DNA from: Xanthostigma xanthostigma
Taxonomy: Eukaryota > Arthropoda > Insecta > Raphidioptera > Raphidiidae
NCBI GenBank assembly: GCA_963575645.1
Contig: OY754465.1
Location: 61,713,901 to 61,777,900 of the forward strand
Length of the DNA: 64,000 nucleotides
Reading direction: 5' to 3'
This document shows, piece after piece, positions 33,669-46,005 of this stretch (position 1 is the stretch's first letter; every line of letters begins with the position of its first letter). The translations under genes were made by a program, and so were the position numbers. The notes under the pieces were generated by a model. That model searched no databases, was not told where the DNA came from, and saw nothing but the letters and a program-made list of their open reading frames with translations.

Positions 33669-34676
33669 CTATACTATAACATATCAAGCTGAAGAGTTTG
33701 TTTGTTTGGTTGAACGCGCTAATCTCACGAACTACTGCTTCGAATTGAATTTTTTTTTGTTGGATAGCCCATTTATCGAGTAAGGCTATCGGCTATATAA
33801 TATCACTAGGGCATGCACCCGGGTGTACCCGGTTCTGAAATACCCGGGTATATCCGGGTATTTCAATACGTCTGTGGAACCGGTTCTGAGCGATGGAACC
33901 GGGTTGGCCCGGTTCTGATAAGATTATTATAATTTTGTATTAATTGCTAATTTAAATTACGCGCGTGTTCTGTTTTAAGTGTTTTAGTATCTATTATTTA
34001 AGTAGGTACTATTATTTCCTAATTTTCTGTCATCTGCAAACCAAAAAAATTCAAACCAAATTATTTAAATTGTTTCAAGAGTTAGTTCTTGTAGATCATT
34101 TAATAATAGTTCCAAGAGTAGATTTTTGTTGATTATTGAATAAGAGTTCCAAGAGTAAGTTTCTGTTGATTATTGAATAGTGAGGAGAGTAGGTAAGTTT
34201 TTATTGATTATTTAATAATAGTTTCAAAAGTTAGTATTTGTTAATTATATAATCATTTAATACCAAATTGTATTTTATTCATTATCTCATTATAATTCCT
34301 ACGTAACCAAACTCTCAATTGTCATTTATACAAAAAAATATATAAAAAATACGATTTTTCGCTTGGAACCGGGTAGAACCGGGTGAACCGGTTCCGAATA
34401 CCTCTAGAACCGGGTGTGCAAAATATAGAACCGGACCCGGTTCTGCATGCCCTAAATATCACGCTACGACCAATAGGAGCGGAGCATCATAATGAAAAAT
34501 GTTGCAAAATGTAACTCAAAATTTGTCCGTCCGACAAAAACTTTTGAACGGTAACTCCGATCATCATGAAATTTGGACTGTACAACATTCATCTCGGCAA
34601 AATACGATGAATGTGCGTACTCATGTCCCTCCCCCCATTGTTTTGCACCCGGGGGAAACCAGGCGGGACCGCTAGT
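33669..34676 (+). mobile_element. Element K copy without tRNA module, split by a hAT MITE
   Basis: The head starts ctatactataacatatcaag and the tail ends GCGGGACCGCTAGT. Head and tail are continuous across gttgcaaaatgtaactcaaa / atttgtccgtccgac, with no tRNA-Lys segment. The element is interrupted at 33807-34454. Confidence 0.9.
33807..34454. mobile_element. hAT MITE (TAGGGCATGC ends) nested in element K
   Basis: Inverted ends TAGGGCATGCACCCGGGTG and CGGTTCTGCATGCCCTA are flanked by the identical octamer AATATCAC (33799-33806 and 34455-34462). Subterminal ends are full of acccgggta/gaaccgggt repeats. The AT-rich interior has no transposase. Confidence 0.95.
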
Positions 34677-35033
34677 TCGTTATATACCGAATTTGTGGTA
34701 AAAAATGCAGATGATTGAATCACTTAATCCGCTTTAAATAAAAAGAGATAGTATGATTATCCCGCACGACACTCCATGGAATTAAAAAAATGCAAGAGTT
34801 TTGATTTGGCCGGAGTAAACGTCGGCCCTTTGTCTGACGATTTAAAATAGGTAGTAGGTACTACTACAATGTTGTACGTGTCTTTGTAACACACATACCC
34901 TGTTTATTAGTAGAGAAAACTGCGTCGTTACCAATAAAATGCGCCGTTAATTCGAGTCTCAGCTGTCATTCACTCACAAGTTATTATTGTCTTGATTACT
35001 GTTTCACATACAATCAATATAATATACGGACAT

Positions 35034-35374
35034 CTATTATACTAATATATAAAGCTGAAGAGTTTGTTTGTTTGTTTGAACGCGCTAATCTCAGGAACTA
35101 CTGGTTCAAATTGAATAAAATTTTTTTTGTTGGGTAGCCCATTTACCGAGGAAGGCTGTAGGTTATATAATATTACGCTACGACCATTAGAAGCGGAGCT
35201 TTAATGAAAAATGTTGCAAAAAGTTTCTCAAAAATAAGCTTCTATTCATGTGAAATGCACTAACTAGATCTACTCATATTATTAGTGATGAAAGAACACA
35301 ACGTCAGGTAGATCAATCGGTAGCGCATGCGACTGTCAATATCAGGGTCGTGGGTTCGAGCCCCACGTTGGGTG
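35034..35374 (+). mobile_element. Element K copy ending after the tRNA module
   Basis: Has the head, the linker (aataagcttctattcatgtg, aaatgcactaac) and the tRNA-Lys module (35301-35374, with ggttcgagccccacgttggg). The tail is missing: hAT MITE sequence follows directly from about 35386. Confidence 0.88.
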
Positions 35375-35385
35375 ATTACGAGAGA

Positions 35386-35622
35386 GCAATATAAAGGTGC
35401 CAAATACGATTTAAAAAAATAAATTATTATCTGAATGGAATTTATTAAAAGGAATTTATCCGTTTTTCATTATTACGTAATCACCTATATAGGTATATAA
35501 AATTTCATCTATGAATTGAAAATTAATAAGGTAAAAGATCCGTAAATCCGCCAAAAACTACCGGATAAGGATCTTTCTTCTCCCTATGATATCCGCGGAT
35601 ACGGATATCCGGCACATCACTA
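35386..35622. mobile_element. hAT MITE (TAGTGATGTGCC family), 3' part
   Basis: From gcaatataaaggtgccaaat to ATCCGGCACATCACTA it matches the right half of the elements at 8990 and 57357. The left half is absent. Confidence 0.88.
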
Positions 35623-38100
35623 ATTAACACCGAGTCATTTTTAGAATCCTTTCAACATAATATATTTTTGTCTCCAAAACCACTTATTCTTTGATTCTTT
35701 TATATACTGTCATCATTCCGTACGCTAGAGATCAATGATTGCACATAGCAACGCATTCTTGCTATGCACGGATTTAAACCCCCCGGTTCAATAATCTTTC
35801 AATCCGCAGAGAGCAAACAAATCAGTGTGTGAAGATTGCAACGCCAGAAACAGCGGTCGTATTATTTATTATCATCTTCATTACATGTGTGCATTTGACA
35901 GAGATCGGTTTTCAATCATGCAATAATATAATTTTATGTACATAGTGTTGATTTAACGAGACCCAGGGCTGCCACTGACTCGGATTTGCTTGGAATGGTC
36001 CCTTTAAGAGCAAAATACATCGTTTTTTTACAAATAAAAAAATCAAGAAAGAAGTCGGTTTATAACCTACTGTAAAAGTCACTAAAAAGTGAAAAATAAT
36101 TTTTTTTGAAGTGAAAACTTCTATACTCATGTTAGGCGATTTTTGAATAGGTAAAAGCTTATCAGTTCGCATCACCAACATGCTAATGTTAATAGTGTGT
36201 CTGTAGCAGTGAATTTGTGTGTAATATACGCAAGTGCGTAGTCATTTTTTTTTCTGGTGGGGTAAAGCAAAAAATAAATATTTTTTTGTTTCATTAATAT
36301 CGAATAAGAATACTCAAACTAATTATATTACAAAATACGCTGTTGCAATCTTGTCTTTTTGTTTTTTAGTTAGGTATTCGTATATTATTATCAGTTTATT
36401 ATGGTCTTGGAGGGGGTAATTACCCTTTACCCCCATATCTACGCCCTTGAATATACGTCATGTATAGCTACTAAATATATATAGCCAAAATTAATTTTAT
36501 TTTGATCAATTCTCCATGCAAGATTTGTTTTATTCTGGGTTTTACTTTAAGAAATTGAAAAGTTGGCAACCCTGCCCGCATACATATCTACATAATAATA
36601 TTATGAATTATTAATTATATTCAACATTCATCACTGCTAGTGAACGTGAAGTAGTATGCAACGATCTCTGGACACGAATGTATTGACATTATAGAACTGA
36701 CGCAAAAAAAGGATTGATTTTAACCGATGAAATGTGCAATAAATGACTAGATTTGTTGCTTAGATCTAGGCATATTAACAAGTACAGTAAACGTATAAAT
36801 ATATTTTTTCTTAACACCGCAAAACACTTAATTGTGTAAATTGTGAGAGGTTCTTTAGCAGTGGCGGTTTCTCTGCGAGCGTTATACAGAGCTGCAGAAC
36901 AACTAAAATCTTATGTATTACTTCAGAATAAATCATATTTTCCATATTTAACAGATATTAATTAACGATAAGAAATACTGGAATAGTCACACAATCTACG
37001 GCTAAGGTTTAACAGCCATTGTCAGACGTCAAAACTCGTGTTTCTTACGTTCAGACGCTGTTCTGCGCTCCGAAGCAGCACATTAAACGTCATCATCAGA
37101 TATCCTCAATGTACACCGTGCAAATTTTGGCCCACAAACCTACCGTTTTATTTACATAGGCTTTGAGCTGCATTTGTCGTCAACACGTTAGAACAAATCT
37201 ATCACATTGTCATATGCTACAAGTGTTTCAGTCAACATTTTTGATGGCTTTAACTCGGCGGTACGTATGTCGTACATGACATACGGCTTATGACAGTAGT
37301 GACTAGTGTTACAGTGTATATTGTAGTTTGTCAACAATGTTTGAAAAAAATAATAATAATTAAAACGTCATAAACATGGATGTGATTTATAATTTTATTA
37401 ACCCCTCACCCCATTCCTAGCCCGTGTTAGGAGGCACATCCGGTTAAACCCATTTAAAATGTTCACGCGCCGCCACTGATCTTTTGAGCGCTTAAATGTT
37501 GACATTCATCTGAAAGACTTTTTTGGAATGATGATTGACAGATTGTAATGTAGGCAGATAATAATGTGTAGTGTAGGTATATCTGATGTATTGATCTGTT
37601 TCGGTCTGGATCCAGAATCGACAAAAAAAAAACGATGACTAAAGTTGTTTAGATATATAAATATATTCCAAACAACTAAAATATTGATATTAGTTTATCA
37701 GATGAAATACTGAATGAAAAGATTTATTTAAAACATGACTAACTGCCGTAATACAAGATAAAAAACGTAACCAATTTGTTGATTATCTATATACGAATGT
37801 AATGGTAGGCAATAGTAATATAGAGATTGGTGAGGACGTTGAACAAATAGGTACCTATATGCTTGATTAATTTGTTGATCAGAAAAATTGATTTCGAAGA
37901 TAAAGTTGACAAGTTTAATGATCAACATTGCAATTTGAACGAAACAATTTTTTTAGCTGAATTCTTTGAGACTGTTGATGGTGTCTTTCAAAAGGTTTTG
38001 CCTTAATCTACTTCTGATTAATACAGTAAAACTCATGTCGGGACTAATTGACTCATCCTACGGATTTGTTACCTTGGTTCCAAGTTCATGATGAACTTTT
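35623..38100. other. AT-rich spacer, no gene recognised
   Basis: No conserved frame or RNA. A short block near 35.67 kb (ctccaaaaccacttattctt) is related to the palindrome at 55557. The 35.9-37.6 kb part has only small AT-rich frames. Confidence 0.5.
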
Positions 38101-38610
38101 ACTGATTTTTAAGTTGATTTTTTTTAACAGCAAATCAAATAGACGAACAATTATTTCAAGTAACTTTTTGATCAAAACTCAAAAATGAAAGAGAAACAGG
38201 CTTTCAGTTTCATTAAATTTTATCAAATGTTGAGAGCGGTGCTGGCGTTATGTTATGTCACTATGGAAATATGTTAGGTCATTATCAAGTATTCACAGAT
38301 ATTGTTCGAAGTTGTACCCGTTTTGTTGGACACAAAGATGCATGCGTAGTAGCCATGCTTCTGTACATCCTTGTAGTAAGCGATAAGGACCTTTCGTGAA
38401 TTATTTGGGATGCATTTCCGATTCGTGCTATCATTTCTTCGCACATGTTAACTGGGCTTTTGAATTAATTAAATAAAATGTAAAAAAAATAATTAAACTT
38501 TGAAAGGCTGTTTCTCTCTTATTTTTGAGTTTTGATAAAAAAGTTACTTAAAATATTTGTTCGTCTATTTGATTTGTATACGCTGAAAGAAGAATCAACT
38601 TAAAAATCAT
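38101..38610. repeat. Fold-back with a 280-bp unique interior
   Basis: Arms 38101-38210 and 38494-38610 are imperfect reverse complements (AAATCAAATAGACGAACAA against TTGTTCGTCTATTTGATTTG). The interior is open for about 60 codons on the plus strand (to TGA at 38397), with MLCHYGNMLGHYQVFTD within it. I do not recognise the peptide. Confidence 0.75.
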
Positions 38611-38685
38611 ACGACTTTGCTTTAAAAATATATGTTTTACTATCATAGCAAGCACAATTTTAAAATGATACAGTAACTGGATAAA

Positions 38686-39012
38686 ATGTCTTATTCGCTG
38701 CAAACTTTCAGACCCAACACTGACCTTTTCAGGATAGAATCTCAGGTTAACCGAGCACAGCGGTTACGGGAAGGAATGAAGCGCTTAATAGAGTTACACT
38801 TCCGGTTATTTATTTATTATCCTTTACAAAATTCTTTCATCACGACCTCTCGGTCTGGTAAGTTATATCAACTGCAGCCTCCTTCCACAGTGCAGAATAT
38901 TTATTATTATGATGTTGGTATAAAACACGACATGGACGGTTTCTTTTCATTTCTGCGAATCGCGACTGACGCGTTGCAAGATTTCCCCATTACAAAGATT
39001 TCACCGCAATAA
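38686..39012 (+). CDS. Unassigned ATG-initiated frame, 108 codons
   Basis: Starts MSYSLQTFRPNTDLF and ends FPITKISPQ, with a protein-like residue mix and no repeats. No domain recognised, no promoter or splice context that supports it, and the surrounding DNA is repeat-rich, so it may be chance or a transposon remnant. Confidence 0.15.
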   Translation: MSYSLQTFRPNTDLFRIESQVNRAQRLREGMKRLIELHFRLFIYYPLQNSFITTSRSGKLYQLQPPSTVQNIYYYDVGIKHDMDGFFSFLRIATDALQDFPITKISPQ

Positions 39013-39389
39013 TACCAACTGAGTACGATGAACACGTCTGAGCTACATTATGTGTGTTCAGCAGTTAAGCACCGGTTTTTGCTCAAAGAAATTCCGGAAT
39101 GCCGTTCTTTAACAGCGTAACGGAAACCACCTACATGCAGCGCACAGCTTTGCAGTCATCGATGTCTAATGCAGAGAATTTGCAGTTAACAACATTCTTC
39201 AGTTTTCTCACGATCCAATACTCATAATTCATAAATCATAATCAAACTGTAAGCAACATCTTTTAAAGCAGTGATGGTGGCCCTCAAGCCATCATAATAC
39301 GGCCCGCGACCAGAATATATCCAGTGAGGTATAGTCTCACTCCTCTTGCGCTGCTCCGTCCATGGAAAAATACGCGTTTACTATCAAAT

Positions 39390-39740
39390 TAATAAAGTTT
39401 TTTTCTTCTGATTGGACTATGATCACCAGGAGGGGGGGCTGAAGGAGAAGATGAAAATACATCAGGAGTCAATTAGTTTTAACCAGTTGAAAACACATGA
39501 GTTCTACTGTAATTATTCATACGGACGGACTAATGGTCACTTTGGAAATAACTTTGGAACTTCGTATTTAAAACACAAACTAGCAATCTCATATAGGTAC
39601 CTTCTCCGTTCCGTCGTGGGTGTTGCACGCTCCCTGTTGGGACGACTATGTTTTTTTTAAAGTGTTGCGTGCTCCCTGTTAGGACGACTATGTTTTTAAA
39701 AGAAAAACATAGTTGTCCCAACAGGGAGCGCGAAACAGTG
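39390..39740. repeat. MITE fragment and direct plus inverted 40-bp repeats
   Basis: 39.40-39.50 kb resembles the 20.3 and 53.0 kb MITE (gaagatgaaaatac). At about 39622-39740 the unit gctccctgttgggacgacta is present twice directly (about 39630, 39668) and once inverted (tagttgtcccaacagggagc). Confidence 0.75.
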
Positions 39741-40884
39741 GATAATAAACAACAAAATAAAATTCTGTCATTTTTTCATCCTCTATCCATACTTGCCTAC
39801 TGACTAATAATAACTTTCAAAAGACGTTACACGTTCGATTCCCAATAAATGTTAAGGAGTGATTATGGTGTTACGTCCTGTTGCTTTTCAAGGATCATGA
39901 CTGGCATTTTTAACCGATTCTTCTTGATTTATTCCTACCACCCAAAGCTAGCTTGGGTTCAAATAATCTCCTCCATAAAAATACAGCAAGAATGGAGAAG
40001 CATCATCTATGGTCGGAAGGAAGTGTTCTTGAAAAGCTATTTCTTTTATTGTTTGAGAGTCGCTGACCAATCTTTCTAATCCTTTGACAGATAATGTTTC
40101 ACCATTATTTGATCTACTAAAGTGACACGCCAGCTATATGTTTGTTTTGTTTTGCAAGGGCTCGACGGGGAGGAGGAGGAGAAGGGAGACAGGCAGTGCA
40201 ATGACAGCCGGCAAGACATATCACGGAAGTCGCCATCTCTAATATCACATCAACAAAACCAGAAACTAGACTTAAAAGAAAACAAGAAACATTCTACATT
40301 TGCCGCGCATCTCTCCATGACACGCACTAAGATTGATTGTCAACAATCAACATGTCCTATAAACCGAGAGACAGGAATATTACAGTGCATGTCAAAGTCA
40401 TCAACGAGACTCGTCTCATGAACTCTGACCCCTCCCAGCCGTAAACACAATAAAATGTGTCGTTCGATAAAATTTCAAGACAGAGCAAAAGTGCATTGCT
40501 AGATAACCGTAAAGGATGTAGTCTAAGAGCTAATGATACTTTTTCATAGGTAATTTTATAAAATCTGGAACTTTGTAGAATGGCATTTCTATCGTCCCTG
40601 ACGAAGATATCGAAGACCAGGCAGCCCTTCAGGTGTAGCAGCAAAAGCTGTTTAAAGTTTTGATAACAATGTATCGTTATTAAGAATATTATTATCATAA
40701 AATGACTTTAGAATCTGTTAGGATGTGCGCAAGAAGTGATAGTCTACATTTTTAGCATAAAAAATGTGTTTTTTTTTCAAAATTCACGCAACAATGGTCT
40801 TGTTCAATTGAATTCTCTGCAAATCGACTTGTTATTTTAATGGTTACCTCTTTGTTTATATGAGTGAGACAGCTTTTTTAAAAG
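39741..40884. other. No secure gene; unassigned frame at 40122-40421
   Basis: The 99-codon plus frame at 40122-40421 contains QGLDGEEEEKGDRQCNDSRQ but no recognised domain. The local GC is raised around 40.16-40.24 kb. Nothing else supports a gene. Confidence 0.3.
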
Positions 40885-41130
40885 TTTGAACCATAGACAT
40901 ATAAGTAAGTAGAGTTCGCTAGTTCGTATGCTTGCCGTAAGTGAAAGTGTCCTCAGTTGAGAGAGAGAACGCTGCAGCGGGTCCAGAAAACCAGATATGT
41001 TTACTCAAATCAGCATTGTTTTGTATTAATAGTTACCATCTCTATAAGGAACGTTTCTCTCTCTGAATTGCAGACACTTTCACGGCTCACTCGCGTACTC
41101 TAATCTAATATCTCTATGGTTTGAACAGCT
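40885..41130. mobile_element. MITE with long imperfect TIRs
   Basis: gtttgaaccatagacatata … cgtaagtgaaagtgt … gagagagaacg pairs with cgtttctctctctg … gacactttcacgg … atctctatggtttgaac. TIRs are about 80 bp each with a 70-bp core. Confidence 0.75.
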
Positions 41131-42046
41131 ATTGCTACAAAAGTAACCACTGGCAAATTACCAGGTCTTAGATACCTTCACCAGGGAAACTAGAAATACA
41201 ATTCTACAAAGTTTCAGCTTCTATAAAATTGCGTTCATTGGCTCTTAAGCTAATATAGGACAGTGGTTAACTAAGCGACCACTCAAGACCCTAGTGGTTA
41301 CAAACTTTTTTTTCGATTCATCATATTACCCTGAGAAATGTGGCCGTTATATTATGTGAAATAGTTATACCTAAGCAAATTTTTGTTTAATACCTCTAAA
41401 TATCAAAAAATATCTGAAAAAATTATGTAAACTTAATTGAACCAAAATAAACATTTTTGTCTGACTTTTCTTTGAAGCTATAATATTTATGATGAAAAAT
41501 ATTTTAACTTGAAAACTGTCAATATTTACGATTTTACCATTCCAACACAAGTGGGTACTAATTAAGGTCAAAATTAACTTTTCAATTTTTTTAATCAGTT
41601 TTGTTGACTCCAATTGTTGATCGTAAATATATATCCCTTCAAGTCGGCCTTGAAATCTTGGTCGTCTATTATAATGACAGACAGAATAAGTCAAACATTT
41701 AAAATGATATCCAATTCAATCATTGAATACGGGTAAATAATTTGAATCCCATAATACACTTGTAATATAAAACAATCATAATATGCTTCACTAATGTATA
41801 CCGAAGCAATAAAATGTACCACCACGAAATAAATACAATCATGGAAACCAGCCCATGTGCTTTTGATTGACATTTGTTTTATTAAGGTAGTACGAGCATC
41901 AAGGCAACTTTAAATAAAAGGCTTTATTTTTTTTATATTTCGGTAGATGGATGATATGTTTTCATTGATTTCTCCAAAACTAGTCGGTGGAAATTAAAAA
42001 AAAACTATTTAAATTAAAGTTAAAACCTTAATAAATTATTGAAAAC
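41131..42046. other. Spacer, no gene recognised
   Basis: Only short AT-rich frames (for example 41371-41694, minus) without recognisable features. Confidence 0.5.
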
Positions 42047-42136
42047 AAAAAAAAAACCGTTGTGCCCGACTAATTAAAAAGATATTTAATTAAAAAGATT
42101 AAATATCTTTTTAATTAGTCGGGCACAACGGTTTTT
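42047..42136. repeat. 90-bp palindrome
   Basis: AACCGTTGTGCCCGACTAAT and its complement flank an AT palindrome (gatatttaatt…aattaaatatc). The flanking phrase gtagatggatga occurs on both sides (41945, 42141). Confidence 0.93.
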
Positions 42137-43317
42137 TTAGGTAGATGGATGAAATGTATCCATCTACGAATGTCAATTTTCAGACATTAGTGAATGCGAA
42201 TATTTGTCGCGAATATTCAGTTTCCAAAATCTGGCATCCATTTGTCCAATATATCACTTAATATGAATTGGGTACAACTCATCTGTCTCGCAGGAGTCCA
42301 GAAAAGATAGTAGTTGATTAATTTAGTGTAAAAACTGCAATCGGTTCCGAACTGACACATGAAATGCACAAAACAGGAAATGGTCAACGAATATTACGCC
42401 TCGAATATATATTTTCAACCATAACTCACTGACTGTGTAATCAGTGCAATCAATCTAGAAGAGGGATACTCGACCCATTAATGTAATTTGATTCTGGTAT
42501 CAGTACAATTAATCTTCGATTAATTTAATCCGAAATAATCACTATACCTACGCCATTTTTTTAAAGCAAATTTCCTTGACATATACAGGGAGAAAATGTG
42601 AGAGTTCGGTTAGTACTCTCATAGTATGTGCGAACCGTATTCTAAAATTTTACATATGTTCCCCTTAAACTTTATAATAAAATACCTCTTGATTTCAAAA
42701 TTTTAAATATGGAAAAATAAAAAAAAAGTTGAAATCATTTTTAACTGCAAACTGTTTTTATAACATTGATGAATTTTTTAAATATCAATTTTAAAAAAAT
42801 ATTCTATAATACATGGAATGTTTATAGGTATTTTTTATATGTTTTAACGTCACATGTACAACTGTACTATAATGCGCTAAATAAAATCTATCTATCTATC
42901 TATGATGCAAACATCTTGTGTATGTGTGTGTGAGACATAAAAACACATAAACCGCAAATTATATTTCATTTTATTACTAGTCAATGGTTATTTATAGTTC
43001 ATAATAATTATCACAGATGGCAACATAATAGCGCTGTACTTCTGGCGTCTCATTCAAGATCCAACATTTTTATCCCAGCCTGACGCGTGCGTAACGATGT
43101 AAAATACGCATCAGAAGTGAAACTCTCTCAGTCACTGACCGCTATATTTTCAAGTACTCTCTCGCTCACATCTACTGAAAACAACGCAAACTTTGAAATC
43201 AGAACATTGATTTTTACTGGAATTTGTTGTTGAGTTTACTATTGCCTAGTACCGCGGTTGTATTCCTCTTTCCTTACCTTCTTATATTTGACGCATTCTA
43301 TGCTATTAATTATTGCA
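42137..43317. other. Spacer with a (TCTA)n tract
   Basis: A short tatc repeat lies at about 42885-42903. No gene or clear element ends. Confidence 0.5.
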
Positions 43318-43753
43318 TACAGGGTGACCGGTAATCGTTCGTATTCTTCTCGGTAGAAGAAACTATGACTAGTTTGGAATGATTTAACCTCTATCACTTG
43401 GGGGTCGGAAATGCGTCATTTTCGAGAAAATTTACTTCGGTTTTCTTTTTACAAAAAAGCGAATTTTGGGAGTTAAAAATTAAAAAAAAATATTCTCACT
43501 TTTTGACCTGAATTATGATCTGATAGCTTACCAATTAGCCAACTTTCCTAAAGCTAAAAATCACGGAATTTACTGTTAAATTTTATGTTGTGTTAAAACT
43601 TAAAAAAAAAATAAAATAAAAATTCTTCACTAAAAGTGTTATTATCATAAAAAATGACGCATTTCCGACGCCCGAGTGATAAGGTTAAATCATTTCAAAT
43701 TAGTCATAGTTCCTTGTCCCGAAAGGAATACGAGCAATTACCGGTCACCTATA
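43318..43753. mobile_element. TIR element with TACAGGGTG-type ends
   Basis: Left TACAGGGTGACCGGTAAT and right ATTACCGGTCACCTATA are inverted. The similarity continues inward (cgttcgtatt / aatacgagc, and ttaacctctatcactt / gtgataaggttaa). It belongs to the same end class as the palindrome at 46587. Confidence 0.85.
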
Positions 43754-43942
43754 TACAGACATAAAGTGAACCAACTATTTCCAACACGCTTTTTACATTA
43801 CCGATCGGAAACATCGCTTCTAAAAAAGTTTCATTTGAAAACAAGTTGTTTTCCGTTTATACGTAGGAAAAAACTTTTATTGTAAAAACGAACGCGTGAC
43901 GTTCGAAATCAAAAAAGCATTAAAATGTTTTGTTGATAATAA

Positions 43943-44160
43943 AAAAATATAGTTTAAAAAAAACTAAAAAACACGCTTTATATCGAACTAAAAAGTAAAA
44001 AATAATTTTTTTAAAATAAGCTTAAAAAGCGTGGGGCGCTTTGTTCCACATTTTCGTACATCGAGCGCCCAACGCTTTTTAAGCTTATTTTAAAAAAATT
44101 ATTTTTTACTTTTTAGTTCGATATAAAGCGTGTTTTTTAGTTTTTTTTAAACTATATTTT
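43943..44160. mobile_element. Element L copy 2, hairpin part only
   Basis: Perfect-looking arms (aatatagtttaaa…aaaacacgctttatatcgaa) closing on GTGGGGCGC / GCGCCCAAC with the loop tttgttccacattttcgtac, identical to copy 1. The inner arm segment aacaataatgaataaaaaat of copies 1 and 3 is missing, so the arms are shorter. No tRNA-like head. Confidence 0.88.
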
Positions 44161-45139
44161 ATTTTTCACTTTTTAGTTTGAGGATCTATAAAAGAATTTA
44201 TTAATCCTGGGGGTCCTAATAAGGATAATGGGAAACTGTTATCAAATTATTGCATTGTCATCGGTCCTTGATACGTATGCAAAGTTTCAAATTAATCAGA
44301 CTTCGGGAAATTGGTGAAAATTATGCTCAAAGATTCCGTTACATGCATACATACATACATAGTTAGTTACAACCCAAGCTAATATAAAGCGTTTAACAAG
44401 AAAAGCTTCCATGATGCAGTTTATCTCCAAATGAATGCATACAATTTGTTCTTTTGCGAAAGAAGTTTGCAAACAATGACACAAACACATACACTAGAGA
44501 AAGCGCTCGCTGAAGGAAGAAGCGAGGCGAGTTAATTCCAGTTGAAGCGGCGATGTCACGCCAGGCGAGCACGAATGTGCTGTGTGTTGTTGGTAGTATA
44601 TACGACAGGGGATCAAAACACTGCGTCTTCAACTGTTAGGGTTTGCACTGACTATACATAAATAAAATGTTCTTTGATAAATTAAAAGCGTACAGAGAAA
44701 GAAAATGTGCCCAGACAGTGTAGTGTTGGTGGTTGATAAGGTTCTTTTAAATTAGTAATACTCTTGAATTTGATTTAATAATCATTTATTTACATTACCA
44801 ACTTCGACCTACGCCAGCTCGCGCTGGCATAGCCACGTACGTCCACCTGACTTCTCTTCCTTCCAATTATACATATAATTTATATCAATTTGAAATGCAA
44901 ACTCATGCGCATTTAACTAGACCACTTAAGTAAGTGTTATAGTGAAATACTACGTTCGCAGTTTACATTGCAACTGATATACGTAACTATAGCCTATACT
45001 TACTGACGTATCCACTACAACAGTACTCTCATAGTATGTGTAAAAGCCCACGACCTGCATAGAACGGAGCAAAAAAGCCTGTTCGTGAAGGCACATAGAT
45101 TAAAACACGCGGCAGCGTGTCAAGCCGAGTTCAACAAAG
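44161..45139. other. Repeat remnant and spacer
   Basis: 44.19-44.36 kb (cctaataaggataatggg … gattccgttacatgc, then catacatacatacat) has the look of a dispersed repeat with a tetranucleotide tail. The remainder to 45.14 kb shows nothing recognised. Confidence 0.4.
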
Positions 45140-45707
45140 AATAAATATAGTTTAAAAAAAAACTAAAAAACACGCTTTATATCGAACTAAAAAGTAAAAA
45201 ATATTTTTTTTAAAATAAGCTTAAAACAATAATGAATAAAAAATACTAGTATTTTGTGAAAAAAGCGTGGGGCGCTCGATGTACGAAAATGTGGAACAAA
45301 GCGCCCCACGCTTTTTTCACAATAATACTAGTATTTTTTATTCATTATTGTTTTAAACTTATTTAAAAAAAAATATTTTTTACTTTTTAGTTTGATATAA
45401 AGCGTGTTTTTTAATTTTTTTTAAACAATATTTATTTTCTACTTTTTAGTTCGATTTATTGTCAAAAATTTGCCGAAAAAAAAAACAATTTTTTTTTCGG
45501 CGTGGACGGGATTAGAACCCACGACCCGTGATTCCGAGAGTTTATGTCAGCGAAGACCCGTGCCTTAGACCGCACGGCTAAACACTGTAGTTACAGTGCT
45601 GGCATATTATACTACAATAATAAGCCACTCGCTGTAGTCCAAACGAAGATTACAAACAAACATACATACAAACTTACAAGTGAAGTTAATATAAAGCGTG
45701 TAAAAAG
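45140..45707 (-). mobile_element. Element L copy 3: hairpin plus tRNA-Leu-like head, reverse orientation
   Basis: The hairpin spans about 45144-45433 (loop tcgatgtacgaaaatgtgg). The tRNA-like head follows on the minus strand at about 45500-45590 (GGGATTAGAACCC, CCTTAGACCGCACGGCTAA as complements), and then the leader (caaacatacatacaaac … taatataaagcgtgtaaaaa). Order and orientation equal copy 1, inverted. Confidence 0.88.
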
Positions 45708-45816
45708 GAAGCGCCAGCCGTGTGTTATATTACACGAACCATTTGGAGACAGTTTTGACTTCTTAATAACTCAAAATTTATTTAATATAAAGAAATGAAA
45801 ATTGGTTTTATCCAAG

Positions 45817-46005
45817 TGTGTAGGCTTTCACGGCCGGCGTTGATCCAAATCTTCTTGGTTTCCGGGCTTGTATGCCGTGGTCCATTGGCTTTTCTACCTG
45901 ACGTTTCCTCTACAACTGCGGTAATGTCTACCGCGATGTGGTAGCGGGCGAAGTGTCCAACTAGGCTGCTCACAGGTAAGTGTAACTTACCTGTGAGCAG
46001 CCTAG
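45817..46005. mobile_element. Penelope-like repeat, copy iii, ending in a 21-bp hairpin
   Basis: GTGTAGGCTTTCACGGCCGG, TATGCCGTGGTCCATTGG and TGACGTTTCCTCTACAACTG as in the other copies. The end, 45961-46005, is an exact stem of CTAGGCTGCTCACAGGTAAG with its complement around gta. The unit stops there. Confidence 0.75.

Noticed and set aside
45544-45798. 84-codon open frame
   Set aside because: It runs through the tRNA-Leu-like head and leader of element L copy 3; it is repeat DNA, not a gene.
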